Source: an uncultured Clostridia bacterium | GTDB taxonomy: Bacteria; Bacillota_A; Clostridia; TANB77; CAG-508 | Length of the DNA stretch: 64,000 bases | NCBI GenBank assembly: GCA_947629855.1 | Contig: CANRFI010000002.1 | Location: forward strand, 1 to 64,000 | Direction: 5' to 3' | Shown: positions 1-10,980 of the stretch, in pieces | Numbering within the stretch: position 1 is the stretch's first letter | How the letters are laid out: every line of letters starts with the position of its first letter | The notes under the pieces: generated by a model | The model's input: only the letters and a program-made list of their open reading frames with translations | Database searches by the model: none | What the model was told of the DNA's origin: nothing | Translations under genes and position numbers: made by a program

Positions 1-798
1 GCTACTCCAACTTTTAAACATTGTATTGATTTTATGAATGGAGATTCAGAACATCAGGAATCAACAGAAGAAAGAACAGAGCAAATAATTAGAAATTCAA
101 AAGAAATAATGAATTTATTAAATAGAGATAATATAAAAGTAGAAGAAATTTCTGATTATCATATATATCCAATTGCAGACAATGATACTCCAAAACTAAG
201 TGCTGATAGATTTGAATATACATTGTCAGGGGGTCTTTATCAAATAAGAGTATTTAAACTTAAAAACATAGAAGAATATTATAATAATATAACAATACTT
301 AAAAACGAAGAGGGAGTAGATGAAATAGCATTTCAAAATGTAAAAATATGTGAAGATTTTATACATAAAATTTCAAAATTATGGCCTCGTTGGACTGAAG
401 ATGAAGACAGAGCTTGTATGCAATTTATTGCTGATATTATAAAATCGATGAATATAAAGAAATATATTACAGTAGATGACTTATATAAACTCTCAGAATA
501 TGAAGTAATACAATTAATTCAAAATTGTAGAGATAGTTATATAAAAAATGCATTTAAAAAATTTCAAAAAGCTACAAGAAAAGATATTTATAAAAGTGAT
601 TTACCTAAAAGTGGAATTTATTGTACTAGTGTAAAAGGAAAGAAAAGATACATTAATCCTTTAGTTAGTTTTAATGGCAAGACTTGTAGAATAAAAGATA
701 TTTCTCCTATTGCAAATAATGATATTAATAACTTTTTAAATATGAAACTACATCAATATATAGGATTTAATTTTTATTTCAAACCATATGAATTTTAA
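1..798 (+). CDS. HD-domain metal-dependent hydrolase, 5' end outside window
   Basis: The reading frame is open from base 1, so the start lies upstream; the first internal ATG at 34 is not a credible start because the sequence before it (TPTFKHCIDFMNGD) matches the middle of clostridial HD-superfamily hydrolases, which are metal-dependent phosphohydrolases. A later ADRFEYTLSGG stretch also fits this family. The metal-binding HD residues themselves must lie upstream. About 265 residues are visible. The gene has no in-frame CGG codon. It converges on the Mg2+ ATPase and ends just before a bidirectional terminator. The substrate cannot be told from sequence. Confidence 0.75.
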   Translation, partial: ATPTFKHCIDFMNGDSEHQESTEERTEQIIRNSKEIMNLLNRDNIKVEEISDYHIYPIADNDTPKLSADRFEYTLSGGLYQIRVFKLKNIEEYYNNITILKNEEGVDEIAFQNVKICEDFIHKISKLWPRWTEDEDRACMQFIADIIKSMNIKKYITVDDLYKLSEYEVIQLIQNCRDSYIKNAFKKFQKATRKDIYKSDLPKSGIYCTSVKGKKRYINPLVSFNGKTCRIKDISPIANNDINNFLNMKLHQYIGFNFYFKPYEF

Positions 799-833
799 TT
801 ATTTAAAAATATCATTATAATAAAAAAATATAT

Positions 834-873
834 AAACTAAAAGAACTCTAAATGATTAGAGCTCTTTTAGTTT
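834..873. terminator. bidirectional terminator between convergent genes
   Basis: An imperfect inverted repeat (AAACTAAAAGA with TCTTTTAGTTT, plus an inner ACTCTAA/TTAGAG stem) lies between the HD gene and the convergent ATPase gene, with A and T runs on both sides. Confidence 0.75.
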
Positions 874-905
874 ATAAAATATTTAGTATTTCTACCATTT
901 TTAAA

Positions 906-3514
906 CTAAATCCATTCACCAAATTTATTTATATAAATTCGCTTAGCAATTAAAGCTACGAAGCAATATAAAATAGGAACTAGAATAATTATTGGCATAA
1001 AAATCATAGGAATAGGAACTAAACCAATTAAATTTCCAAGCCAAGTAAACGGAATAATTACACCAATAATAGCTAATAGAATAGAAGAGAAATATACAAA
1101 TTTATGTGCATTACTTTCAACAAATGGAAGTTTAGCAGTTCTAATAATATGCATACCAAGCAAATTAGAAACAATGCTATAAGAAAACCATATTGTTTGG
1201 AAAGTAGGAGCATCATTTAAATGAAAGACAAGTAGTAAAATAGCAAATACAATTAAGTCAAAAGCAGAACTAAGAGGTCCCATAAATAGCATAAATTTCT
1301 TTAAGCTATTAGTATTAAATTTTCTAGGCTTTTTTAAATATTCTTCATCCACATTATCAAATGGTAAAGTTAATTGACCAAAATCATAAAGTAACCCTTC
1401 CACTAATAATTGAATTGGAGTTTCTGGTAAAAATGGTAAAATTACACTTGCAATAATAACAGACATAACTTCTCCAAAATTAAAGCTGGTAGAAAGTTTA
1501 ATGTATTTCATTAAGTTTCCAAAAGTTTTTCTTCCGTTCTGTTACACCATCTAATAAAACATGCAAATCTTTTTCTAATAAAATAATATCAGCAGATTCT
1601 TTTGCAATATCAACAGCAGTATCAACTGAAATACCAACATCTGAATTGATTAGTGAAGGACTATCATTAATTCCATCTCCCATATATCCTACAACATTAT
1701 TAGATTCGTGTAGAAGTCTAACAATTCTAGCTTTTTGAATAGGAGAGAGTTTAACAAAGATATTGCTTTTTTTAAGTAATCTTAAAACACCACTATCACT
1801 TAAAGTTTCAATTTGTTTTCCTTCTATAATAGTATTAGAATTTATACCTACTTTTTTACAAATACACTTTGTAACTTCTAGATTATCACCTGTTAAAACA
1901 ATAACACGAATACCAGCTTCATTTAATTTTTTAATAGCAGATTTTGCACTTTCCTTTGGAGGATCTAAAAAACCAATGAAACCTAAAAGAATCATATTTT
2001 TTTCATCACTTACAGTAAAATCTGAAATATCATTAATATCATTTTTTTGGCAAACAGCAATAACTCGTAATCCATCTTTATTTAAATTTTTAGAAATTCG
2101 TTTGATATTATCTTTTATTTGATTTGTAATAGGAGATAAATTACCTTGATAATCAACCATAGTGCAAATCTCTAAAATTTCTTCAATTGCCCCTTTAGTA
2201 ATCATCTGCTTTTTTGTACCATCTGTAACAATTACAGATAATCGTCTACGAGAAAAATCAAAAGGAATTTCATCTATTAGTTTATATTGGTAAATATATT
2301 TTTCCATATCATTTTGCATAGCTCTAGTTACTACAGCTTCATCAATATTTCCTCTTAATCCAGTTTGAAAATAGGAGTTTAAAAATGCATGTTTCAAAAT
2401 ACGAAAATCTTCTTGCCCATAAATATCTAGGTATTTTTCTAAAACAATTTTATCTTCTGTAAGAGTTCCTGTTTTATCTGTGCATAGAATATTAATAGAT
2501 CCAAAGCTCTCAATAGAATCTAATTTTTTAACAATAGTTTTCTTTTTAGACATTCTAATAGCACCTTTTGAAAGGCTAGATGAAAGAATTACAGGAAGTA
2601 AAAGAGGTGTAATACAAATAGCAATAGCTACTGCAAAAGTAAAAGCTGTAACTGTACTATGTTTATTTACATTTAATATAAATACAATTGGTATAAGAAT
2701 TAGCATAAAACGAATTAGCAATTTACTAATATTTTCAATTCCTTTTTGAAAAGTAGATTTTGGCTTTCCAGTAGATAATGTATGTGCTACTTTTCCAAAA
2801 TAAGTATCATCAGCAGTTTTAATAACAACACATTTTGCAGAACCGACTAATAACATTAGTACCCATAAAACAAATATTATTTAAATCTGATATACTATCT
2901 AACTCTGATAGGTCTGTATCAAGCTCTACAGCCTTTTTTACAGCATCTGATTCTCCTGTTAAAGAAGATTGACCTACATACAAATCTTTTGCTTCTAATA
3001 CTCTAAGATCAGCAGGGATTAAGCTTCCTGCTGAAAGTATGACAATATCTCCTAAAACAATTTGATTAATAGGAATAGAAATTTCTTTGCCATCTCTTAC
3101 AACAGTAGTAGTAGTGGCAACCATTTCTTTTAGCTTTTCAGCAGCTTTATTAGAATGAAATTCTTCGAAAAATTCTAAAAGAGTACTTGAGATTACTAAA
3201 ATAGCGATTACAAGAATATTAGCATAACTTGGTGTTTCTGCTAAATATACATCAGTATAAAACAAAATACAGGCAATTCCAATTAAAATACTATTAAATG
3301 GACTAAATAAACTACTAAAAAAATAGTGATACCATTTTTTAGGTTTTGCTTGTTTAATTTCGTTTAAGCCATATTGTTTAATAAGACTATCTACTTCACT
3401 TGAGATTAAACCTTGTTCCTTCATTTTAAAAGTTCTTAAAAACTCTTCTTTTTGGAGGGAACTAGACTTTCCATATAATTTTTTTATATCTACATCTTCT
3501 TTTGCATTTGCCAT
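906..3514 (-). CDS. mgtA: P-type Mg2+-transporting ATPase (MgtA/MgtB type), read with two +1 shifts at CGG
   Basis: This membrane ATPase imports Mg2+ using ATP. Three overlapping frames join into one protein of about 868 residues, a normal length for the family. Seen in order: a TGES actuator loop (SLTGES), the phosphorylation motif DKTGTLT, the hinge motif GDGINDSPS, and the MgtA-type C-terminal motif QLTLPFDNVDEEYLKKP. The frame changes by +1 at CGGT (2842-2845), inside the family motif where an SG is expected, and at CGGA (1533-1536), where EGRKTFGN is expected. Both sites are in-frame CGG codons and they are the only ones in the gene. Start ATG 3514 follows a GGAG site. A true pseudogene is possible but unlikely given the same pattern in essential genes. 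Confidence 0.88.
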
Positions 3515-3617
3515 AAAATCAACTCCGTTTCTATCAATTTTTATTATACCACAAAAATTGTAAAGATAAGCAATTTTTTACAAAAATCAAAAAGAACTTT
3601 TGTAACTTATTACTTTC

Positions 3618-4482
3618 TTAGAAAGGGCAGTCTAATGTAAACTTTAAACCGTTTAAATAATTTAAAATATCAGCATCAGTTTTAAATTCAAATTGTAAAG
3701 AATAACTACAAAGCATTTGATATTTTTTACCAAATTTTTTGTTAATTTCATTTATACCATATTTTCCGATCGCCAATAATAGGAAATCCAAGATGGGCAA
3801 GATGAGCTCTTATTTGATGTGTTTTCCCAGTTTCAATTTCTACATCTAAAAGAGAGGTATTATTAGAATATTTTTCTAAAACATTATAAATTGTGATAAT
3901 CTTTTGATATCCTTTTTGACATTTTTCAGAAACATAAACTTGAGACTTTTTATTATCTTTAAATAAAAATGCTTCACATCTTTTAAAATTATATTTTGGA
4001 ATCCCATAAACTAATGCATAATAATGTTTTTTTATTTCACGATTTTTAAACTTATCAACTAAAATAGTTAGAGTTTGTTCATTTTTTGCAAATAAAACAA
4101 GACCAGTTGTATTTCTATCTAGTCTATGACAAGGCATTGGCTTTAAACCAAGATGTGAATATTTTTTTTGAATTAATGTGGTTAAGCTATTTTGACCTAT
4201 GACTTCAATATTATAAGGTTTATTTAAAATTAAAATATTGTTATCCTCATAAAAAATATCTAAATCGATATTTTGATTTAAATATTCATCTGCAATATAA
4301 ACTAAAACTTCATCACTAGTATGAAGTATAACATTTTTAGAAGTTCGAGTTCCATTTACTTTTATATCTTTTTTTCTTAAAGTCTTGTAAAAAAGATTTG
4401 AAGACAAATTTGGAATAGAACTAAATAAAAAAGCATCTAATTTTTTTTCATTATATTTTTTATCTACAATTAATTTTTTCAT
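3618..4482 (-). CDS. RluA/RluD-family 23S rRNA pseudouridine synthase, read with one +1 shift at CGG
   Basis: Predicted to convert uridine to pseudouridine in RNA, probably 23S rRNA. The joined product is about 287 residues. An S4-like RNA-binding region covers roughly residues 1-65, and the catalytic HRLDRNTTG motif with its aspartate lies near 120. GKTHQIRAHLAHLGFPIIGD comes just before the shift. At CGGA (3765-3768) an in-frame CGG is followed by a +1 shift, giving the family ending GDGKYG; without the shift translation would stop four codons later. The stop lies near 3618. Which rRNA position it modifies cannot be decided. Confidence 0.85.
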
Positions 4483-4531
4483 AAATTTATTATACTGTTT
4501 TGCATAGAAAAAAGCAAGTAATGTAAAAAAA

Positions 4532-4560
4532 TTGAGATTTTATGTAAAATATGGTATAAT
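4532..4560 (+). promoter_or_regulatory. sigma-A type promoter of the 4598 gene
   Basis: TTGAGA (4532-4537), 17-base spacer, TATAAT (4555-4560), about 37 bases before the ATG. Confidence 0.75.
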
Positions 4561-4597
4561 TATAGTATAAAACAATTGCAGAAAGGAGCAAAAGGTT

Positions 4598-5041
4598 ATG
4601 CACGAAAAATTTGGTTTTAGAACACGGCGGTTTAGTATTTTAAAGGCTTACGAGGAGGATGCCGCAGCAATTAGCAAACTTTATACTGTCCCGTTTCCTA
4701 AAATGAGAACTACCATCGAAAGCAATTGGAAGGAAGAACTCAAGAGAATGGAAAATGACTTTTACAAGGATGTGATCTTTTTGTTACGTGACAGGGCAAA
4801 AAAGGTGCTAGGTGTTGTAAACACAATGTCTAAAGATGGATGTACTGTAGAGATAGGCATATGGATTCCGAACAAATTCAAAAGGGAATTATACTTAGAT
4901 GAATTAGTTGACTCTATGATAGAGTGGAGTGAGGCTGATGAGTATGACAAAATTTCCAGCATTCAGGTAGCTCTCGGGATCAATCCATCTGGGGCAAATA
5001 CCGTCGAGGTAAGGAACAATATTGCTTTGCAAAGTGCGTAA
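4598..5041 (+). CDS. uncharacterised 147-residue protein, possibly GNAT-like; uses CGG as a plain triplet
   Basis: Function not recognised. The N-terminus (RRFSILKAYEEDAAAISKLY) and a later GIW-containing strand faintly recall GNAT acetyltransferases, but no acetyl-CoA motif is clear. It stands alone with its own promoter, a good GGAG site and a terminator. Codon use differs from neighbours: more G+C, with codons such as GCC, CTC, CCG and GTC. Two adjacent in-frame CGG codons (residues 10-11) must be read as triplets, because a +1 shift there meets a stop within five codons. This makes it one of four exceptions to the CGG shift rule in this window. It may be a transferred gene. Confidence 0.6.
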   Translation: MHEKFGFRTRRFSILKAYEEDAAAISKLYTVPFPKMRTTIESNWKEELKRMENDFYKDVIFLLRDRAKKVLGVVNTMSKDGCTVEIGIWIPNKFKRELYLDELVDSMIEWSEADEYDKISSIQVALGINPSGANTVEVRNNIALQSA

Positions 5042-5048
5042 AAGTCCG

Positions 5049-5083
5049 AAGAATTCTGGTGAATGCCAGAATTCTTTCTTTAT
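5049..5083 (+). terminator. rho-independent terminator
   Basis: AGAATTCTGG / CCAGAATTCT stem followed by a T-rich run, directly after the 4598 gene. Confidence 0.85.
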
Positions 5084-5153
5084 TATGGAATATATATAAA
5101 AATCAATGAATATAATATGTGTGTGAACTTTGTGTGAAAAAAGAAAAAAAGTA

Positions 5154-5180
5154 TTGACAATTAAACAAAAAGGGTATAAA
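5154..5180 (+). promoter_or_regulatory. groESL promoter
   Basis: A perfect TTGACA (5154-5159) with TATAAA (5175-5180) at a 15-base spacing, or TAAAGT at 18; the exact -10 is uncertain. It lies immediately before the CIRCE element. Confidence 0.65.
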
Positions 5181-5183
5181 GTA

Positions 5184-5210
5184 TTAGCAGTCATTCTAAT
5201 AGAGTGCTAA
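5184..5210. promoter_or_regulatory. CIRCE operator (HrcA binding site)
   Basis: TTAGCAGTC, nine bases, GAGTGCTAA: one mismatch from the HrcA operator TTAGCACTC-N9-GAGTGCTAA. Its position between the promoter and groES predicts heat-shock control by HrcA. Confidence 0.93.
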
Positions 5211-5227
5211 AAAATCAAAGGAGGTAA

Positions 5228-7179
<1,952 letters not shown>

Positions 7180-7184
7180 AATAA

Positions 7185-7238
7185 AAACTAAAAAATCAAA
7201 TAGCTCAATTTTTTATGAGCTATTTGATTTTTTAGTTT
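7185..7238 (+). terminator. groEL terminator
   Basis: A 23-bp stem (AAACTAAAAAATCAAATAGC... pairing with its mirror at 7216-7238) around an AT loop, with T-rich flanks. It ends the groESL operon just before the tRNA promoter. Confidence 0.9.
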
Positions 7239-7252
7239 AATTTTAGTTTTGA

Positions 7253-7281
7253 TTGACAAAAATATGAAAATAGTATATGAT
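7253..7281 (+). promoter_or_regulatory. native tRNA-Thr promoter, now cut off from its tRNA
   Basis: Perfect TTGACA (7253-7258), 17-base spacer, TATGAT (7276-7281), 16 bases before the tRNA 5' end at 7298. Prophage insertion leaves it driving only a truncated tRNA half, which runs into a terminator at 7356-7384. Confidence 0.85.
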
Positions 7282-7292
7282 ATTTTTTAGGT

Positions 7293-7335
7293 AATATGCC
7301 AATATAGCTCAGTTGGTAGAGCAACAGATTCGTAA
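7293..7335 (+). repeat. attL: 43-bp core repeat
   Basis: Identical to 40142-40184. It ends with the anticodon loop bases CGTAA; to its right the sequence is phage (ACAGAAATTC), whereas attR continues into the tRNA 3' half. Confidence 0.93.
7298..7335 (+). pseudogene. truncated 5' half of tRNA-Thr at attL
   Basis: The first 38 bases of the tRNA (GCCAATATAGCTC onward) without any 3' half. It is left by integration and cannot fold as a tRNA. Confidence 0.9.
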
Positions 7336-7355
7336 ACAGAAATTCTTAATCTATA

Positions 7356-7384
7356 AAACACTTGAAAAATCAAGTGTTTGTTTT
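7356..7384 (+). terminator. terminator downstream of the orphan tRNA promoter
   Basis: AAACACTTG / CAAGTGTTT stem, six-base loop, then GTTTTT on the plus strand. Its polarity would stop transcription from the displaced tRNA promoter before it runs antisense into the integrase. Confidence 0.8.
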
Positions 7385-7399
7385 TATAAATATTTAATT

Positions 7400-7418
7400 T
7401 TGACAACTTTTTGACAAC
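7400..7418. repeat. left arm-type integrase site
   Basis: TTGACAACTTTTTGACAAC, a tandem pair of TTGACAAC. It is identical to 40027-40045 inside the other prophage end. Likely arm-type sites for the integrase; inferred from position and repetition. Confidence 0.65.
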
Positions 7419-7420
7419 TA

Positions 7421-8494
7421 TTATTTCATAATTTTATTCACATAACTGTTTATTAATTCTTCTGCATTTTCTCTTTCTTCATCTAAATGAGTATAAATAT
7501 CATAAACCATATCAGCACTTTGATGTCCCATTAATTCTTGTGCTTTTTTTATTTTAATATCTGAATAATAAAGCATTGTGCAATAAGAATGTCTTAATTG
7601 ATGACAAGTAAATTTTATTTCTTTTTCCCTATCTTTATTGATAGAGTATAAAAAACTTTCTAAATGCCTTTTTATAGCTGAATCAGTCAACATTTTTTTA
7701 TCAGTTTCTTTAATAAAAAGCAATTTTTGTTTATTTTTATTTGCATTATCCACTAATTCCTTAACTAGATCATAGATTAAATCTGGAATAGGTACAATTC
7801 TATTTTTTTTATTTTTAGTTGTTTTAATTACAGGTTGATTATGAATAAAAGTAACGGCTTTATTGATAGAAACAGTTTTATTCTTAAGTTCAATATCATC
7901 TATTGTTAAAGGTACAATTTCTTCTTTTCTCATTCCTGTATAACGCATCAAAATAAAAAATGGAGCATATTTATTTTGAGATTGAAGAATTACCTTGTCT
8001 TCTTCTAAAGAAAGTGGCATTTTCTCCTTTTTGATTATTTTTGGTGCTTTAATATTTTGAGCTACATTTTTAATAATTATATCATTATCAACTGCATCAT
8101 TTAATATTCTTTTTAATAGTTGTAAAGTTTTTTTAGCTGTTGGAGGAATATGTTCCATATCCTTTAACAACTGTTTTATATTATATATTTTAATATCCTT
8201 TATTTTCATGTTTCCTAAATTAGGATTTATATAAGAATTTATTAAAAAGTTATATTCCTCTATTGTTCCATTATCTTTCCCAGCAGAATTGATATTTTTC
8301 CATTTAGAGGTAAAATCTTTTAATTTTATATTATCATGCTCTGAATTAAAGCCACTATAAGATAGGTGTTTTAATTCTATATATTGTTTTTCTAAGTCTT
8401 TTGGATTATCAGAATATAAATATTTAGCTTTTCCATTAATAGAAACTTTTTTCATTAATCTACCATCTTTTCTAGTTGTATATGTAAAAGACAT
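7421..8494 (-). CDS. prophage tyrosine integrase
   Basis: Catalyses integration and excision at tRNA-Thr. The catalytic arginine is in RYTGMRKEEI, the HxxR box in CHQLRHSY, the following His in LMGHQS, and the nucleophile Tyr in YDIYTHL. A SAM-like core-binding region precedes the catalytic domain (residues about 55-150). The start at 8494 (MSFTYTTRKDGR) is chosen over an upstream ATG at 8515, because an AAGGAGG site lies between them. 357 residues. It is transcribed toward attL. Confidence 0.95.
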   Translation of the reverse strand: MSFTYTTRKDGRLMKKVSINGKAKYLYSDNPKDLEKQYIELKHLSYSGFNSEHDNIKLKDFTSKWKNINSAGKDNGTIEEYNFLINSYINPNLGNMKIKDIKIYNIKQLLKDMEHIPPTAKKTLQLLKRILNDAVDNDIIIKNVAQNIKAPKIIKKEKMPLSLEEDKVILQSQNKYAPFFILMRYTGMRKEEIVPLTIDDIELKNKTVSINKAVTFIHNQPVIKTTKNKKNRIVPIPDLIYDLVKELVDNANKNKQKLLFIKETDKKMLTDSAIKRHLESFLYSINKDREKEIKFTCHQLRHSYCTMLYYSDIKIKKAQELMGHQSADMVYDIYTHLDEERENAEELINSYVNKIMK

Positions 8495-8523
8495 AATAAA
8501 AACCTCCTTAAACAAAATTTCGG

Positions 8524-8580
8524 TACTTGTATAAGAAGGCTTATTGTTATATAATATAAATATAACTACTTATACAAGTA
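8524..8580. repeat. 12-bp inverted repeat upstream of the integrase
   Basis: TACTTGTATAAG (8524-8535) and CTTATACAAGTA (8569-8580) face each other across 33 AT-rich bases. This is a plausible operator pair controlling the integrase. Confidence 0.55.
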
Positions 8581-8588
8581 GATAGGGA

Positions 8589-8634
8589 ATAGGTAACATA
8601 CAAACTTGGCGGGGAGTATGTTATCTATTTTTTT
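8589..8634 (+). terminator. hairpin with plus-strand T run
   Basis: ATAGGTAACATAC / GTATGTTATCTAT stem (one G-U) followed by TTTTTTT on the plus strand. It would stop plus-strand transcription before the zinc-ribbon gene, which is read on the other strand. Confidence 0.55.
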
Positions 8635-8881
8635 AGGTATTCCAAGAATTGCCACAATTCTGACATACAGCCATACTTTTATGTTTTGTAACTAATTTTT
8701 GCTTTTTATGACCAAACAAAGAACCTAATAACATAGGAATTGTTAAGCAGACCCACAATATAGGTCTCCACCACCAACCAATAAAAATCCAATATAATAT
8801 ACTTTTGTGCTTATTTTTTAATTGACTTTCTGATACCATTTGAACATTAACATTAGTACTTCCACATTTAGGACATTGCAT
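8633..8881 (-). CDS. small zinc-ribbon membrane protein
   Basis: 82 residues: an N-terminal CPKCG knuckle, a hydrophobic and Trp-rich stretch (about residues 28-54) that should span the membrane, and a C-terminal CQNCG knuckle. Such double zinc-knuckle membrane proteins are common near phage lysogeny modules; the function is unknown. The AAGGAGGAAC site before ATG 8881 supports the start. It lies between the integrase and immA, so it is probably expressed in the lysogen. Confidence 0.7.
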   Translation of the reverse strand: MQCPKCGSTNVNVQMVSESQLKNKHKSILYWIFIGWWWRPILWVCLTIPMLLGSLFGHKKQKLVTKHKSMAVCQNCGNSWNT

Positions 8882-8918
8882 AATTTGTTCCTCCTTTTAT
8901 ATATCTTAATTTTAAATA

Positions 8919-9351
8919 TTAATAACTATATTTAATAAATCCATATTTTCCTTCATAAAATTTTAATGCATTTTTCATATATTCTTCTGTAACTTCAAAA
9001 TATTCTGCTAAACTATAAAGAGTATTAATTCCGATTTAAAATGGCTGATTTTAATTTCTCAAAAGGAATAAGCACATAATAACTCCATTTCTTAGCACGA
9101 TATTCTTGTTTATCAAAAACAACTTGATCAATATTAGCATAATTGTAAGTTGCATCCATATAATAATGACCTAATTCTTCAGATAATACACATTTTTCTT
9201 CTCGGCTATTATCAATGTTTTTATAGTTCAATGCAATAGCATTTAATTTATCATAGTTTAAAAACATTCCATCAATATCTTCATCAAAATAAAAATCATA
9301 TATGCTAACATTTTCTTTTTTTGCTAAATCATATAAATTTTCTAAATTCAT
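8919..9351 (-). CDS. immA: ImmA/IrrE-family metallopeptidase, read with one +1 shift at CGG
   Basis: ImmA proteins cleave or disable the adjacent phage repressor. The SEELGHYYMD segment matches the family active site. The plain frame stops at 9025 straight after an in-frame CGG. Reading CGGA (9030-9033) as one unit gives LNG-INTLYSLAEYFEVTEEYM and a stop at 8919, matching the usual ImmA C-terminal helix; total about 143 residues. The start overlaps the repressor stop by 4 bases, implying translational coupling. The glycine position itself is not strictly conserved in this family. Confidence 0.85.
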
Positions 9352-9695
9352 TTGTTTTTATCTTCCTTATCTTTTAAATTATCTTTTAGTACAAATTTTG
9401 CAAATTCTTCTATTTTTTCTTGCTGCTCTGGAGTGGGTAGATTATAATCTTTTTTACTTAAACCAATATTTATTTTATCAGTATCTATTTCTTCAGGGTT
9501 TCTAATATCAGACTTGCCTAAAAGGTAATCTGTTGAAACATTAAAAAATTCAGCAAGTTTTATAATAGTTTTGGGACTCATGTCTCTTTTTTCATTTTCA
9601 TAAAATCCAATGGCAGAAATAGAAACATCTAAAAATTTAGCTATATCTTCTTGAAATAAATTTTTTTCTAATCTTAATTGTTTTAATCTATTCAT
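9348..9695 (-). CDS. CI-like phage repressor (XRE HTH)
   Basis: 115 residues with an N-terminal helix-turn-helix (QEDIAKFLDVSISAIGFYE, residues about 15-35) and a charged C-terminal tail. It should maintain lysogeny by binding the ACAACAAAATGT repeats upstream. Start ATG 9695 is preferred to 9710, because an AAAGGA site lies six bases before it. It forms an operon with immA. Confidence 0.9.
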   Translation of the reverse strand: MNRLKQLRLEKNLFQEDIAKFLDVSISAIGFYENEKRDMSPKTIIKLAEFFNVSTDYLLGKSDIRNPEEIDTDKINIGLSKKDYNLPTPEQQEKIEEFAKFVLKDNLKDKEDKNK

Positions 9696-9732
9696 ATTAA
9701 ATCCTTTCATAATGATTTATATTTAATATTAT

Positions 9733-9744
9733 ACAACAAAATGT
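9733..9744. promoter_or_regulatory. repressor operator copy 1
   Basis: ACAACAAAATGT, just upstream of the repressor gene. Identical copies occur at 9795, 9862 and 10090. Confidence 0.7.
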
Positions 9745-9794
9745 AATACTTGTAAAGTTTTTTTAAAAAATTTTTTCTTAGAGCACCAATACAT

Positions 9795-9806
9795 ACAACA
9801 AAATGT
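9795..9806. promoter_or_regulatory. repressor operator copy 2
   Basis: Second exact ACAACAAAATGT, in the middle of the divergent switch region. Confidence 0.7.
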
Positions 9807-9828
9807 AAAATATTTTTTAAAAAAAGTA

Positions 9829-9857
9829 TTGACATTATACAAAATGTAGTATAAAAT
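9829..9857 (+). promoter_or_regulatory. rightward early promoter with operator-like spacer
   Basis: TTGACA (9829-9834), 17 bases, TAAAAT (9852-9857). The spacer holds a shortened operator copy (TACAAAATGT), so repressor binding would block polymerase. Confidence 0.75.
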
Positions 9858-9861
9858 CTAG

Positions 9862-9873
9862 ACAACAAAATGT
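9862..9873. promoter_or_regulatory. repressor operator copy 3
   Basis: Exact ACAACAAAATGT between the early promoter and the Cro-like gene. Confidence 0.7.
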
Positions 9874-9894
9874 TTAATAGAAGGAGATGATAAA

Positions 9895-10128
9895 ATGAAA
9901 AACTTAAATATAAAGCAGTTAAGGAAAAAAGCGGGATACACTCAAAAACAAGTAGCAGAGCAAACTAAGACGAGCATTAACTATATTTCAATGTTAGAAA
10001 ATGGACAAAGAAATCCAAGCGACAAAATGAAGAGTAAATTAGCTGAATTGTATAATTGTCAAATAACAGATATTTTTTTAGCATTACAGACAACAAAATG
10101 TAACATGAAAATAAATAAGGAGGGATAA
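9895..10128 (+). CDS. Cro-like XRE-family regulator
   Basis: 77 residues, nearly all a helix-turn-helix domain (TQKQVAEQTKTSINYISMLENG). As first gene of the rightward operon it is probably the Cro counterpart of the repressor. AGAAGGAGATG precedes ATG 9895. A fourth operator copy lies inside its 3' end (10090-10101). Confidence 0.88.
   Translation: MKNLNIKQLRKKAGYTQKQVAEQTKTSINYISMLENGQRNPSDKMKSKLAELYNCQITDIFLALQTTKCNMKINKEG
10090..10101. promoter_or_regulatory. operator copy inside the Cro-like gene
   Basis: Exact ACAACAAAATGT within coding sequence near the gene's 3' end; possibly a roadblock or looping site. Confidence 0.5.
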
Positions 10129-10131
10129 AAA

Positions 10132-10335
10132 ATGCCATGTACGAGATTAAGTGAAAAAGCGAGAGCAAAATATATAACACCTAAACAGTTTATGGAACAA
10201 TATCAATTAAGTAAATCACAGACTTATAAAATATTAGCACATCCAGAAATGGAAGAAGCAAAAATTAAAGTAGGGAACAAAGGAATAAGAATTAATTTAG
10301 ATAGAGCATTTGAAATTATGCAACAAATATTTTAG
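10132..10335 (+). CDS. excisionase-like DNA-binding protein
   Basis: 67 residues with ITPKQFMEQYQLSKSQTYKIL, a winged-helix pattern like excisionases and MerR-type small phage regulators. AAGGAGGG site, 3 bases after the Cro-like gene. It could be Xis for the prophage or an early regulator. Confidence 0.65.
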   Translation: MPCTRLSEKARAKYITPKQFMEQYQLSKSQTYKILAHPEMEEAKIKVGNKGIRINLDRAFEIMQQIF

Positions 10336-10372
10336 CGGGAAAGTAAAACTAATAAAAGAAAGGATTGATTTT

Positions 10373-10537
10373 ATGAGATTAGATACTAAGATTTATTATG
10401 TAGGTATTAAAGATGATGACTGCAATGTTGTTGATACATATGAATTTGAAGTTGAGTGTGAAGCGGTACAATTTGTTTTAGATTATAATGAAGCACATAA
10501 AAACAAGGGTTACTATGCTTATTTAGTAAACGATTAA
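10373..10537 (+). CDS. hypothetical phage protein
   Basis: 54 residues, acidic, unrecognised. Start ATG 10373 is chosen because an AAAGAAAGGA site precedes it; the frame is open further upstream but lacks a good site there. Confidence 0.6.
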   Translation: MRLDTKIYYVGIKDDDCNVVDTYEFEVECEAVQFVLDYNEAHKNKGYYAYLVND

Positions 10538-10583
10538 TAAAAATTTCTTAATGCAAAAAAACGAATGAAAGGAAGTGAAACTA

Positions 10584-10694
10584 ATGAAAAAGAAAATACG
10601 AAAATTAATTGGACAAGCATTGTTATATAGCACATTATATTTAAGCTCAATAGTATTTACAGTATGGGCATTTTGCCAAAATACAATTTATTAG
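10584..10694 (+). CDS. 36-residue membrane peptide
   Basis: MKKKIRKLIGQALLYSTLYL...: a basic start and one hydrophobic helix (about residues 10-30), with a good AAAGGAAG site. The stop lies beside the next gene's Shine-Dalgarno. Unknown phage membrane peptide. Confidence 0.6.
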   Translation: MKKKIRKLIGQALLYSTLYLSSIVFTVWAFCQNTIY

Positions 10695-10705
10695 GAGGGG
10701 ATAGT

Positions 10706-10963
10706 TTGAAAATATTTGCAATGGATGATTATAAAAGAACAATAAACTCCAACGACTATAAAAAGGCAAGTATGAATTATCAATTTAACATGCTAGAAAA
10801 TCGTTTAATTAAATTTGATAGTGTATTCAATCATATTCTTTGGACAGATAAAAAAATTAACGAATGGAATAATGAAAGACCAGAAGAAAATACATCAGAA
10901 CAATTTAATGAATGGCTAGAAGAACAATTTAATAAATATAAAAAAATGTTAAATATCATATAG
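10706..10963 (+). CDS. hypothetical phage protein
   Basis: 85 residues from TTG 10706, which follows AGGAGGGG; an in-frame ATG at 10664 has no site and overlaps the preceding peptide gene. Charged, no recognised motif. Confidence 0.6.
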   Translation: MKIFAMDDYKRTINSNDYKKASMNYQFNMLENRLIKFDSVFNHILWTDKKINEWNNERPEENTSEQFNEWLEEQFNKYKKMLNII

Positions 10964-10980
10964 AAGGAGGATAAATATAA

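Noticed and set aside
906..3514. mgtA as a pseudogene with two frameshifts
   Set aside because: Both breaks are in-frame CGG+1 events identical to those in essential genes; the repaired protein has all motifs.
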